DNA of 64,000 nucleotides, from the NCBI GenBank assembly GCA_048465415.1, contig DBFWLO010000024.1:62001-126000 (forward strand), given 5' to 3'. Under the pieces are notes generated by a model. That model ran no database searches, was not told the origin of the DNA, and saw only the letters and a list, made by a program, of their open reading frames with translations. The DNA is from Scatosoma sp048465415. Lineage in GTDB: Bacteria > Bacillota > Clostridia > Christensenellales > Borkfalkiaceae. Of the stretch, positions 1 through 7,410 are shown piece by piece (position 1 is the stretch's first letter; every line of letters begins with the position of its first letter). The translations under genes and the position numbers were made by a program.

Positions 1-84
1 GAACAGCGCGAACGTCGCCCCCGTGATCAGGCTGAGACAGCAGCCGATAGAAAGCAGAGACGAAAATAATACTTTCTTTTTCAT
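1..84 (-). CDS. TasA/camelysin-like secreted protein (N-terminal fragment)
   Basis: The gene starts with ATG at 84 and runs off the left edge, so only about 28 residues are visible. They form a signal peptide: MKKK, then a hydrophobic stretch ending LITGATFALF. The G-A-T-F-A-x-F pattern is the hallmark of SipW-dependent signal peptides of the TasA/CalY (camelysin) family, whose mature proteins form extracellular fibres. It closely resembles the signal of the next gene upstream (GASFALF), so this is probably a second paralogous fibre subunit in the same operon. A ribosome binding site (AAAGGAAAC) lies about 4 bases before the ATG. It is the last visible gene of the operon that also holds sipW. 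The mature domain is outside the window, so the family call rests on the signal alone. Confidence 0.65.
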   Translation of the reverse strand, partial: MKKKVLFSSLLSIGCCLSLITGATFALF

Positions 85-132
85 TTTAGTTTCCTTTACT
101 TTTCGTTGAATTTTCGTTTATAATTCCTTTTC

Positions 133-744
133 TCAAACCTTCTGCGTCGCGTAGAGCTGCAAGTCGAAATCGATGGTGATCAGCTGTACCGCGTCGTTGT
201 CTTCGCGGTCTTCAAATTCCGCCTGAACGGTAAACTTCCGCGTAGCCGCGCTTTCGAGAAAACCCAGCGACATTTCGTTTGACGCGCAATCCGCCAGCGC
301 AAACTCCTTCACGGCCGTTCCGTCCGCGTCGCGGACCGTAATCGTGATCTGCCTTGCGAACAGTTTTTCTTCGTCCGAAGCCGAGTCGGTATCCCACAAA
401 ATCCTTACGCCGTAGTCAAACGCCACGTCGCCGAGGTTGCTTACTTCCAACGTCGCAGAATAATAACTCGTCGGCACGGCTTTTTCGACGTTGAACAGCT
501 TGCTTTCGTCGGCGGTCAGATCAACTTTTTCGGAATCGGTGTGATCCGTCATCAGTCCGCCGTCGCCAAGCACGCGTTCGGAATAAGAAACCCGGAACAG
601 CCCCACCTTCAGCGAGCCTGCGGCCAAGTGATTGTTGACCGTGACGGAATCGGAAAACAGAGCGAAAGAAGCGCCTACGATCAGCGTTACGCTCAGCAGT
701 ACCGTCGCCATCGACAGAATGAGAACCCTCATTCTCTTTGTCAT
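133..744 (-). CDS. TasA/camelysin-like SipW-dependent secreted protein
   Basis: 203 residues. The N-terminus is MTKRMR, a hydrophobic core, then GASFALFSDS at about residues 24-33, followed by HLAAGSLKVGL. This matches the SipW-dependent signal plus the start of the mature TasA/CalY beta-sandwich, in which a newly exposed N-terminus after the GASFA cleavage region takes part in fibre formation. The rest is rich in alternating beta-type sequence and acidic residues, with no cysteine pair for disulfide bonding and no LPxTG anchor. A strong AAGGAGGTGAAAA site sits just before the ATG. It lies downstream of sipW (1166-1996) on the same strand and upstream of a second copy at the window edge. The likely role is a biofilm-matrix or surface-fibre subunit. 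The family is judged from the signal region and context, not from an alignment. Confidence 0.75.
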   Translation of the reverse strand: MTKRMRVLILSMATVLLSVTLIVGASFALFSDSVTVNNHLAAGSLKVGLFRVSYSERVLGDGGLMTDHTDSEKVDLTADESKLFNVEKAVPTSYYSATLEVSNLGDVAFDYGVRILWDTDSASDEEKLFARQITITVRDADGTAVKEFALADCASNEMSLGFLESAATRKFTVQAEFEDREDNDAVQLITIDFDLQLYATQKV

Positions 745-799
745 TTTTTCACCTCCTTATCGTATTTATCGTACAAAAATTAAAGCGTTATCCGTCGCT

Positions 800-1162
800 T
801 TAATTTTGTCTGTTTGTCTGTGAGGCGTCCGAAATTTTCGGAGCCTCGGTTTCCGCCGGCTTTCCGTAGACGAAATATCCCACGGGCATAGGCTGCGCCC
901 CCTGTTTTTCAGGCATCGTATAAAAGAACGTCGCGGCCATGTTTTGCGCGGGCGGACAATTTTTTTCCGCCGCGGACTGTTCGGCTCTCTTTGAAAAGGA
1001 AGGCGTCGTTCCGGACATGGTATCGGCTTTTGCGGATTTCTGCTCTCCCCGTTGCGCCTTTTCTCTCCTTGCGCTTTTTTTGGCGTCCCCTATCACAAAC
1101 GCAACCGCAAAAAGACAAAAGCAGATAGAAATGATGAAAAATACGATAATGAATGTTTTCAC
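800..1162 (-). CDS. small single-pass membrane protein of the sipW operon
   Basis: 120 residues starting with GTG at 1162. The GGAGGAAAAG ribosome binding site overlaps the end of sipW, only 3 bases upstream, so the two genes are probably translationally coupled. Residues 4-24 form one transmembrane helix. A Lys/Arg-rich stretch (KKSARREKAQRG) follows, then a low-complexity polar tail containing a YFVYGKP segment. I do not recognise a family. Its position between sipW and the tasA-like gene matches the place taken in Bacillus by TapA, the fibre-assembly accessory protein, but it has no visible sequence resemblance to TapA. A role in fibre assembly is therefore only an inference from position. 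Confidence 0.55.
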   Translation of the reverse strand: MKTFIIVFFIISICFCLFAVAFVIGDAKKSARREKAQRGEQKSAKADTMSGTTPSFSKRAEQSAAEKNCPPAQNMAATFFYTMPEKQGAQPMPVGYFVYGKPAETEAPKISDASQTNRQN

Positions 1163-1165
1163 GCT

Positions 1166-1996
1166 TTACTTTTCCTCCTCTTTTTCCACCGACGTTTCGG
1201 CGGACGGTTGGACGGGCGCTTCCGCCGAAGGCTGCGCCGAAACTTCCGCGGCGCGGCCGCCGTTTTCCAGCTCCTTCAATCGGCGTTTAAGTTCTTCAAG
1301 CTCGTTGTCTTTCCGCTCCTGTTCTTCCTTTTGCTTTTTCTTTTTGTCCGAGGAAAACACCCCTACGATGCGTATGACTTCCAGGACGGCGATAATCGCA
1401 CAGGGAATGATGATCATGCACACGATCCCGACGGGACTTTTGATCGCCGAAATCAAAAAGCCTAAAAAACGGCTTTGCCCCGTCACCTTTCCGATGACAT
1501 AATTGGGACTGTCTTTTAAGGAAGTGTCGATCGTCTGTTGTAAGGCGCCCGTTTCCGAACTTTTATTGTCTCCTGCAAGAGTTATGAGATAACCGCCCGT
1601 TTCCTTTTGCGTAATTTCCGTGATGCGGTGAGTGATCGTTTCCTGTCTGGTATAGACGTATTTAAAAGTCAGCACGTCCCCCGTTTTTAATTCCCCAAAC
1701 CATTCTTCCGCTTTCTCGTCCTCCGAGGGCACCGTTTGAATGAACATCAACGATTTTACGGGTATATCTTTTATCTCAAATCCGCTCACGTCCGTATCTT
1801 CGCATTTTTCCATCGAAGGGGAAACGACGATGCGCATCTGCCGCCCGAAAAAAGTGACGGCGCCGTCCGCGTCTTTCTTTACGCTGACCGAGAGGACAAG
1901 GGCAAGCATACAGAGGGCAAAAAACAAATAAACGACGATGTGCACGACGACGGAGAGTATTTTCTTTATTCCGCTTTTTTTAGATGAAGCTTCCAA
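1166..1996 (-). CDS. sipW: SipW-type (ER-type) signal peptidase I
   Basis: 276 residues. A transmembrane helix at about 13-38 is followed by the catalytic region: VVSPSM with Ser61 as nucleophile, THRI with His123, and GDN with Asp143. A Ser-His rather than Ser-Lys catalytic pair marks the ER/archaeal-type signal peptidases to which SipW belongs. A second membrane helix lies at about 188-212. A C-terminal cytosolic tail of some 60 residues is first strongly charged and coiled-coil-like (repeated K/E heptads), then Ala/Pro/Glu repeats (AQPSAEAPVQPSAE). Such a tail is longer than in Bacillus SipW. The gene sits in one operon with one full and one partial TasA-like precursor carrying the matching signals, so these are its likely substrates. 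RBS GGAGG before ATG 1996. Confidence 0.88.
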   Translation of the reverse strand: MEASSKKSGIKKILSVVVHIVVYLFFALCMLALVLSVSVKKDADGAVTFFGRQMRIVVSPSMEKCEDTDVSGFEIKDIPVKSLMFIQTVPSEDEKAEEWFGELKTGDVLTFKYVYTRQETITHRITEITQKETGGYLITLAGDNKSSETGALQQTIDTSLKDSPNYVIGKVTGQSRFLGFLISAIKSPVGIVCMIIIPCAIIAVLEVIRIVGVFSSDKKKKQKEEQERKDNELEELKRRLKELENGGRAAEVSAQPSAEAPVQPSAETSVEKEEEK

Positions 1997-2008
1997 AAAT
2001 CCGCCTCC

Positions 2009-2512
2009 TTATCCCCCGATTTTTTTCGTCGTAAAGAGTATATTGAAATCGACCGAAGTTTTTTGCGCTTCGTTCCCCACGTCCAAGGGCATGGTATAAC
2101 GTATCACCACTTTCACGGGCTTGGACGAAGCGGGACGGTGAGAAAAAGAAACCGTTTCCCCGCCGAGATACGTTTCCAACAGACCGCTGTCAATCTGCTC
2201 GCCGGCAACCTCTATTTCCGTTTTTATGTAATTTTCAAGACTGCCGCCGTCCGTTTTTTCAAATATAAGCGTCGTTTCATACTCTTCCTTCACATTATAG
2301 ACGAGATTTAACGTATATTCCTGCTTGCGGCCCGGATAAAAACCCGTCAGAGAAACCCCCAAAGTTTCCCGCGTATCGCCGTCAATCTCTATCGTCGCCT
2401 GCACGTCGGTATTTTTATGCGCTTTAAGTATAGAAAAACCCAATATTACCCCCGACACCGTAAGAACAGCCAAAATAAGTACTACGGCATACGCCGCTCT
2501 GTTTTTATTCAT
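2009..2512 (-). CDS. secreted or membrane-anchored beta-rich protein, first gene of the sipW operon
   Basis: 167 residues. One N-terminal hydrophobic helix (about 7-29, AYAVVLILAVLTVSGVILGF) without the GxxFAxF cleavage motif is followed by a predicted beta-rich extracellular domain (alternating polar/hydrophobic strands, for example YTLNLVYNV and VKVVIRYTM). No cysteines and no sorting signal are visible. It is the first gene after the poly-G promoter and lies 12 bases upstream of sipW. An AAGGAGG site lies 13 bases before the ATG, which is rather far. I do not recognise the family. The operon position and the size of its extracellular domain make a fibre base or minor pilin-like subunit possible, but this is inference. 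Confidence 0.6.
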   Translation of the reverse strand: MNKNRAAYAVVLILAVLTVSGVILGFSILKAHKNTDVQATIEIDGDTRETLGVSLTGFYPGRKQEYTLNLVYNVKEEYETTLIFEKTDGGSLENYIKTEIEVAGEQIDSGLLETYLGGETVSFSHRPASSKPVKVVIRYTMPLDVGNEAQKTSVDFNILFTTKKIGG

Positions 2513-2601
2513 GGATCGCGCCGCGCCTCCTTCGCCTTCCTCTTTCCCCGTATTCGCGTTCTTCTAAATTTCTAAATAAGAGATAATTTTTATACATTCA
2601 T

Positions 2602-2632
2602 ATTATACCCCCCCCCCCGTCGAAAATGTCAA
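2602..2632 (-). promoter_or_regulatory. candidate phase-variable promoter of the sipW-tasA operon
   Basis: Read on the minus strand: a perfect -35 TTGACA (2632-2627), a 19-base spacer, and a perfect -10 TATAAT (2607-2602). The spacer is TTTTCGAC followed by eleven consecutive G (2618-2608). A G-run of this length in a promoter spacer is prone to slipped-strand mispairing. Loss of one or two G would bring the spacer to 18 or 17 bases, the optimum for the housekeeping sigma factor. The predicted transcript start is near 2595, giving a leader of about 80 bases before the first gene. Confidence 0.75.
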
Positions 2633-2800
2633 GGGGTTTTCGATTTTTTTATGCTGTTTTATGTAAAAAATATTTGCAGTTTTCAATCGTTCGGGAGGGA
2701 TTTTTTTTATTAAAAAAATTTATAAAGTTTAATTGTTGACCTCGGTTTTACGGCCCGACAAGAAATTCGCATAACCTCCGGCGCGACGGACGACGCGCGT

Positions 2801-3007
2801 ATGTCTCCCGCAAGGAAATCCGACACTTTTGATTTCAGCAAGACAGCGACTATTGCGGAAGGTCATTTGATCCGTTATTCATTTATGGACTCCTGGGGCA
2901 CGATTCGCCCCGCGCCGATGCTCTTTTTCGACAATGAAAAACCCATGCCTATCCGCGAGTACCGTTGGCAGGAATACCTCCCGCTCTTGTCTGAAAATAA
3001 AAAATAG
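2801..3007 (+). CDS. short hypothetical reading frame, possibly a gene remnant
   Basis: 68 residues from ATG 2801 to a TAG stop at 3005-3007. No ribosome binding site is visible. The composition looks protein-like (RYSFMDSWGTIRP, REYRWQEYLP) but I recognise no family. It stands alone on the plus strand between the fibre operon promoter and the integrase module and ends shortly before a hairpin. It may be the remaining 3' part of a gene carried by the integrated element. Low confidence. Confidence 0.3.
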   Translation: MSPARKSDTFDFSKTATIAEGHLIRYSFMDSWGTIRPAPMLFFDNEKPMPIREYRWQEYLPLLSENKK

Positions 3008-3056
3008 ACCTCTGACGATTGACCGATTGCTTTTCCGAAAAAGCAAATTAACATAG

Positions 3057-3095
3057 ACAAGCCTCCCGCTTTCTATAAAAAAGCGGGAGGCTTGT
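3057..3095. terminator. strong inverted repeat, possible terminator
   Basis: A 15-bp perfect stem (ACAAGCCTCCCGCTT pairs with AAGCGGGAGGCTTGT) around a 9-base loop. The plus-strand flank (TATAATTTTA) is only moderately T-rich. It may end transcription from the short frame at 2801-3007, or insulate the integrase module. Confidence 0.5.
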
Positions 3096-3109
3096 TATAA
3101 TTTTACCCT

Positions 3110-3265
3110 CTTATGTGAAATTTTGATGAAATTTTCGTTTTTAGTGTAGTCAATAGGCCATTTTTTCGGCATGGAAAGTGAGGGGTATTTTTATAACACT
3201 ATTTCCTTATGCGAAACTTTGATGAAACTTATCTTTTTAACGCGCTCAACAGGGGGATTTTTTCC
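3110..3265. repeat. two degenerate direct repeats upstream of the xis/int genes
   Basis: About 58-60 bases starting CTTATGTGAAATTTTGATGA at 3110 recur, imperfectly, starting CTTATGCGAAACTTTGATGA at 3206 (period 96). Both copies end in a T-run near 3167 and 3265. This AT-rich gene-free stretch (3008-3322) otherwise shows only the hairpin at 3057-3095. Paired repeats next to tyrosine integrase genes often serve as arm-type or excisionase binding sites; that role is inference. Confidence 0.5.
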
Positions 3266-3322
3266 TTTGTATAAGTAAGAGATGCTTTATAAATTCTTTA
3301 TATAAATTTTGGAGGTACTGCC

Positions 3323-3535
3323 ATGAACGAAAGAATCTATCTGTCTATGCTGAAAGAGCAACCCGAAGTTCTTACCGTGTCAGAGGTTGCAAAAATACTG
3401 CGTATCGGTAAAAACAAGGCCTATGCTCTTATCAAATCCGGGGAACTGGCTTCCGTCAGAATCGGAAAGAAAGTCATCGTTCCCAAGATATGCTTGATAC
3501 GTTTTCTCGTGGATACAAAAAATGATTCTATTTAG
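3323..3535 (+). CDS. excisionase-family helix-turn-helix protein
   Basis: 70 residues. Residues about 18-58 form a MerR/excisionase-type winged helix-turn-helix: VSEVAKILRIGKNKAYALI is the DNA-binding helix pair, followed by the wing with GELASVRIGKKVIVPK. This is the compact layout of 'helix-turn-helix domain 17' excisionases that accompany tyrosine integrases of conjugative and integrative elements. A GGAGGTACTGCC site precedes the ATG. It lies 115 bases upstream of the integrase on the same strand, and the repeats at 3110-3265 upstream of it may be its binding sites. It would direct excision, or repress the integrase. Confidence 0.75.
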   Translation: MNERIYLSMLKEQPEVLTVSEVAKILRIGKNKAYALIKSGELASVRIGKKVIVPKICLIRFLVDTKNDSI

Positions 3536-3650
3536 TCCCCTTTCGTCTCCCCTAATCGCTGGACTTATGACAAGAGGTGTGATATGCTTGCGTTGCCGAT
3601 GGTGATACCAGGACATTCGCAAGACAAAAAATACAACAAAGGAGGAATAC

Positions 3651-4874
3651 ATGAAAAACATCACAGGTCGATTGACCCAAAAGAATGGTAAATGGTACGC
3701 CGTAGTCAATTTATACACAGCCGAAGGAAAACGTAAAGAAAAATGGTGTAACCTCAATCTCGAAGTAAAGCGGGGAAACAAAACAGAAGCCAATCAGAGG
3801 GTGATAGAGATTCTCGCAAAATACAACAGCAACGACTTCTATCTGCAAGATTCGCTTACGCACGCGGAAAGGGAAAAACGCAGGCTCGCCGCCCAGCCCG
3901 TGGAAGAGTATGTTTCCGAATGGCTGGAAAGCTACAAATGCAATCTTTCCGTCTCGACCTACAACAGCTATAAAATGATGGTAAACGCCAGGATTACCCG
4001 CTATTTTAAGGAGCTCGGCCTGTCCTTAAAGGAAGTCACGGGCGACGAAATCAACGATTTTTACGCCTATTTACGGGGCGACGGCTTGTCGGGCGCAACG
4101 GCGCAGCGACATCATTCCCTTTTACACCTCGCCTTCAAACACGCCGTCAAGCGGAGAATCATTCCGTCCAATCCCTGCGATCAGGCGGACAGACCGAAAT
4201 CCAAGCAGTATATCGGCGACTACTACAACGCCGAGGAATTAAAAAAGCTCCTCGAATGCGTCGAGAACGATCCGATGAGAACTGTGGTGAATCTTGCCGT
4301 TTACTACGGTTTAAGGCGAAGCGAGGTGCTCGGCCTGAAATGGTCGGCGATCGATTGGGTGGAAAACAAAATCTATATCCGCCATAAAATCGTCGAGGAC
4401 AAAATGGACGGCAGCAGTATCGTGGGGCTGGACGTAATGAAAACGAAATCCTCTTATCGCACCTTGCCGCTTATCCCGTATATCCGCGAAATTCTGCTCG
4501 CCGAGAAAGCGCACCAGGAAGAAATGAAAAAAAGTTTCAGAGGCGGCTACCACAAAGAATATAAAGATTATATCTGCGTGGACGCTCTGGGAGATATTTT
4601 CACACCGAAATACGTCACTTCGCACTTCCAGGTCATCCTCAAACAGAACGGACTCAAAGAGATTCGTTTTCACGACCTGCGTCACTCGTGCGCGTCCATG
4701 CTGCTCGCCAAAAAGGTACCCATGAAAATGATTCAGGATTGGCTGGGACATTCGGATATGAGTACCACCGCAAATATTTATTCCCACATCGACAGCAACA
4801 GTAAGCTCGAAAGCGCCGAAATGATCGAATCGGCTCTTACGGGCGACGAAAACGGCAAAGAAAAAAAGCCCTGA
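3651..4874 (+). CDS. tyrosine site-specific integrase
   Basis: 407 residues. The N-terminal about 60 residues form the arm-binding, AP2-like domain typical of Tn916-family integrases (GRLTQKNGKWYAVVNLY). The SAM-like core-binding domain is at about 82-170. The catalytic domain holds the full active set: Arg222 (YGLRRSE), a beta-hairpin Lys at about 264-266, His341 and Arg344 (HDLRH), His367 (LGHSDM) and nucleophile Tyr377 (NIYSHI). It therefore looks active. An AAAGGAGG site lies 6 bases before the ATG. The gene ends 13 bases from the CCA end of a tRNA-Ser gene, the usual integration site for such enzymes, so the element should extend to the left of the tRNA. The second attachment site is not seen with confidence. 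Confidence 0.92.
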   Translation: MKNITGRLTQKNGKWYAVVNLYTAEGKRKEKWCNLNLEVKRGNKTEANQRVIEILAKYNSNDFYLQDSLTHAEREKRRLAAQPVEEYVSEWLESYKCNLSVSTYNSYKMMVNARITRYFKELGLSLKEVTGDEINDFYAYLRGDGLSGATAQRHHSLLHLAFKHAVKRRIIPSNPCDQADRPKSKQYIGDYYNAEELKKLLECVENDPMRTVVNLAVYYGLRRSEVLGLKWSAIDWVENKIYIRHKIVEDKMDGSSIVGLDVMKTKSSYRTLPLIPYIREILLAEKAHQEEMKKSFRGGYHKEYKDYICVDALGDIFTPKYVTSHFQVILKQNGLKEIRFHDLRHSCASMLLAKKVPMKMIQDWLGHSDMSTTANIYSHIDSNSKLESAEMIESALTGDENGKEKKP

Positions 4875-4888
4875 AAAATCAGGACTTT
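4865..4888 (+). terminator. integrase terminator hairpin
   Basis: AAAGCCCTGA, a 4-base loop, then TCAGGACTTT: a 10-bp stem with one mismatch that overlaps the integrase stop codon and abuts the tRNA 3' end. Confidence 0.5.
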
Positions 4889-4977
4889 GGCGGAAGGTAA
4901 GGGATTCGAACCCCTGAACGCTTTCACACGTTTCACGTTTTCAAGACGCGCGCCTTCGACCGCTCGGCCAACCTTCC
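4888..4977 (-). tRNA. tRNA-Ser (anticodon TGA)
   Basis: On the minus strand the sequence opens GGAAGGTTGGCCGAGCGGTC and closes ACCTTCCG-CCA, with a perfect 7-bp acceptor stem, an encoded CCA tail, a TTCGAATC T-loop and a long variable arm (GTGAAACGTGTGAAAGCGTT). The anticodon loop CTTGAAA gives TGA, so it reads UCA and other UCN codons. The long variable arm is diagnostic of tRNA-Ser. The 3' end faces the integrase gene, making it the likely attachment site. Confidence 0.95.
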
Positions 4978-5142
4978 ATTGATAAAATGATAACTGCGAG
5001 AAAACTGCGAACCGCCCTTCCCGCGCCCTGCACAAAAACCCCGTCAACCCCGCTAAAATCAAGGCCTTTCCGAAAAAGACGAAGCCGAAACCACCTACTT
5101 TTCAAGACCGGCGCAATCGGTCGCATATAAGATACTTCGTTT

Positions 5143-5171
5143 ATTATATCTTCTTTCGCTTGAATTGTCAA
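5143..5171 (-). promoter_or_regulatory. promoter of the tRNA-Ser transcript
   Basis: Minus strand: TTGACA (5171-5166), 17-base spacer, TATAAT (5148-5143), both consensus. The predicted start near 5136 leaves a leader of about 160 bases before the tRNA, in which I see no gene. Confidence 0.75.
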
Positions 5172-5233
5172 TGATTTTTTCAAAAGAGCCGCGCTTATTT
5201 TTTTCGCTTTCTCTCTTTTTCGCTTAAACACGT

Positions 5234-5262
5234 TTGACAAAGCTATGGGAATGTGCTACAAT
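5234..5262 (+). promoter_or_regulatory. promoter of ktrB-ktrA
   Basis: TTGACA (5234-5239), 17-base spacer, TACAAT (5257-5262) with an extended -10 TGC just upstream. The leader to ktrB is only about 55 bases, too short for the c-di-AMP riboswitch that controls ktrAB in Bacillus. Confidence 0.75.
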
Positions 5263-5323
5263 ACAGCTAATTTATTTGTGCGCCTTAGCTTTTTCATCGC
5301 GCTGAAAGCCGAGAAACTTAGTT

Positions 5324-6688
5324 ATGAAATTGAAAACAAAATCAAAAATGACCGTCTGGCAGTTCCTGTCGCTGGGCTATTTAATCGTCATTCTCTTGGG
5401 CAGCCTTCTTTTGATGCTGCCCTTTGCTACGAGAAGAGGAGAATCGACTTCCTACGTCAACGCCCTCTTCACGTCCACTTCGGCGACTTGCGTGACCGGT
5501 CTCGTCCCTTATGATACGAACACTCATTGGAGCTTGTTCGGCCAGATTGTCATTATCGTCCTCATTCAAACCGGCGGACTCGGCTTCATGACTTTCGTCT
5601 CCGTACTCTTCGGTATGCTGAAACGCAACATGGGGCTTTACGAACGCAAAGCGTTCATGCAATCTTCGGGGGAATGGAAACTCAGCGGCGTGCGCCGTCT
5701 CATCAGACGCATTTTTATCGGTACCGCCATCTTTGAAATCCTCGGCGCAGCGCTTTTGTCCATTCGCTTTATCCCCGATTTCGGAGTCGGCAAAGGCATT
5801 TACTACTCTATTTGGCACGCGATTTCCGCGTTCTGCAACGCCGGCTTCGATCTGATGGGCGGGACTTTCGACGGCGGCGTTTTTGTGTCTTTTACCCATT
5901 ACGCTACCGATCCTGTCGTTTCCCTCACCCTTTCCTTTCTGATCATCATCGGCGGACTCGGCTTCTGCGTCTGGGGCGACATCGTAGACAGTAAAGGCAA
6001 CGTCAAAAAACTTCAATTATATACGAAAGTCATTTTGCTCGTCAATACTTTGCTGCTCGTCATCTCGACATTGCTCTTTCTGTTTTTTGAAAGAAACAAC
6101 CCCACTTACGGCGAGTTCTCCTACGGCGAGAAATGGCTGGTCGCGTTCTTCAACGCCACCACGCCGAGGACGGCCGGTTTTAATACCGTCGACCTCACCG
6201 CTCTTTCCGACAGCGGCTATCTTTTGACGATCATGCTCATGTTCATCGGCGGCAGTTCCGGTTCCACGGCCGGCGGAATCAAAATCAGCACCCTCGCGGT
6301 CATTCTCATGGGTATGATCGCGGTATTCCGCAACCGCCGCGACATCAATATCGGTAAAAAACGGGTGGAATATTCCCTCGTCAATCAGGCGCTGGCGATC
6401 TTCGTTTCCTGCCTGATCCTGGTGATGACCGCCACCTTACTCATCTGCGCCATCGAGCCCGATTCGTTAGCCTCTTTCAAGCAGGTACTCTTTGAAACGG
6501 TCTCCGCGCTCGGCACCGTCGGACTCAGCCTTTCCCTGACGCCGCTGCTCTCCGTCGCCTCTAAATGTATCATTATGCTGCTCATGTACGCGGGCCGCGT
6601 AGGCATTTTGACGCTGGCGCTGGCGCTCGGCGAGAGCCGTACTTCTTCGGAAGTGAAAAAACCCCTCGATACCCTTTTGATCGGATAA
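5324..6688 (+). CDS. ktrB: KtrB potassium uptake channel subunit
   Basis: 454 residues, the usual length for the Trk/Ktr/HKT superfamily. It has four membrane-pore-membrane repeats; the four filter segments with the conserved glycine are visible as CVTG (56-59), CNAGF (171-175), TAGFN (283-287) and GTVGLS (397-402). A Gly/Ser-rich gating loop (FIGGSSGSTAGGIK, about 307-320) lies in the third repeat. The protein forms the membrane dimer through which K+ (with Na+) enters, gated by the cytosolic KtrA ring encoded 48 bases downstream. The start at 5324 has a poor ribosome binding site, but the N-terminus (MKLKTKSKMT then helix) fits the family. Confidence 0.93.
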   Translation: MKLKTKSKMTVWQFLSLGYLIVILLGSLLLMLPFATRRGESTSYVNALFTSTSATCVTGLVPYDTNTHWSLFGQIVIIVLIQTGGLGFMTFVSVLFGMLKRNMGLYERKAFMQSSGEWKLSGVRRLIRRIFIGTAIFEILGAALLSIRFIPDFGVGKGIYYSIWHAISAFCNAGFDLMGGTFDGGVFVSFTHYATDPVVSLTLSFLIIIGGLGFCVWGDIVDSKGNVKKLQLYTKVILLVNTLLLVISTLLFLFFERNNPTYGEFSYGEKWLVAFFNATTPRTAGFNTVDLTALSDSGYLLTIMLMFIGGSSGSTAGGIKISTLAVILMGMIAVFRNRRDINIGKKRVEYSLVNQALAIFVSCLILVMTATLLICAIEPDSLASFKQVLFETVSALGTVGLSLSLTPLLSVASKCIIMLLMYAGRVGILTLALALGESRTSSEVKKPLDTLLIG

Positions 6689-6736
6689 AATCAATAACGT
6701 TTGCGGCGTCTATGAAAACGCCTCGGAGGATAAATC

Positions 6737-7393
6737 ATGAAATCCGTATTACTCATCGGACTGGGAAAATTCGGGCAGACGCTCGGAGAAAGACTTTTGA
6801 ATATGGGCGACGAAGTGATGATCGTGGATAAAAACGAAGATATCGTCAATTCTCTCGCGCCCAAATACACCAACGCGCTGATCGCCAACTGCATGAACGG
6901 CGACAACTTGAAGACGATGGATATTCCCTCCTTCGACGTCTGCATCGTCGCCATCGGCGAAGATTTCCAGTCCTCGCTCGAAATCACGTCTATCCTCAAA
7001 GACCTCGGCGCAAAATACGTCGTTTCCAAAGCGACGACGGAGATCCAGCGTAAATTCCTGCTCAGGAACGGCGCGGACGAGGTCGTTTATCCCGACCGCG
7101 ACATCGCGGAAAAACTCGCCGTCAAGCTCAATTCCGCGCGCGTTTTCGACTATATCGAGCTCGATTCGGAATACTCTATTTTCGAGATTGCCGTACCCAC
7201 CGAATGGTATCAGAAAAAAATCGTCGAGGTCAATCCCCGCCGAAAATACGGCATCAACATTCTCACCATCAAAAAAGGCCGCAAGATCGTCACCTCCCCA
7301 GACGCCGAGTATCTGTTCGAGGAGGGCGATCACATGGTCATTTTCGGCAATACCGAAAAGATTCTCGCCTTCACCAACAAGAAAAGAAAGTAA
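6737..7393 (+). CDS. ktrA: KtrA potassium uptake regulatory subunit
   Basis: 218 residues. The N-terminal RCK/TrkA-N Rossmann domain (about 1-135) begins with the nucleotide-binding glycine motif GLGKFGQTLG and an acidic strand end (IVDKNED) typical of NAD/ATP binding. The C-terminal TrkA-C domain (about 140-215), the c-di-AMP-binding part in Firmicutes, contains AVPTEWY and a FEEGDHMVIFGN end. The protein assembles as an octameric ring under the KtrB dimer and opens it on ATP binding. GGAGGATAAATC precedes ATG 6737. It is co-transcribed with ktrB and followed by a strong terminator. Confidence 0.93.
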   Translation: MKSVLLIGLGKFGQTLGERLLNMGDEVMIVDKNEDIVNSLAPKYTNALIANCMNGDNLKTMDIPSFDVCIVAIGEDFQSSLEITSILKDLGAKYVVSKATTEIQRKFLLRNGADEVVYPDRDIAEKLAVKLNSARVFDYIELDSEYSIFEIAVPTEWYQKKIVEVNPRRKYGINILTIKKGRKIVTSPDAEYLFEEGDHMVIFGNTEKILAFTNKKRK

Positions 7394-7410
7394 CCGCCCA
7401 CTCTTTCAGA

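Noticed and set aside
2855..2863. GCGGAAGGT, also present at the tRNA-Ser 3' end (4889-4897), as a second attachment site
   Set aside because: Nine matching bases are expected by chance in this length and the match does not extend into TAAGGG.
5270..5323. A c-di-AMP riboswitch upstream of ktrB
   Set aside because: The leader is only about 55 bases, too short.
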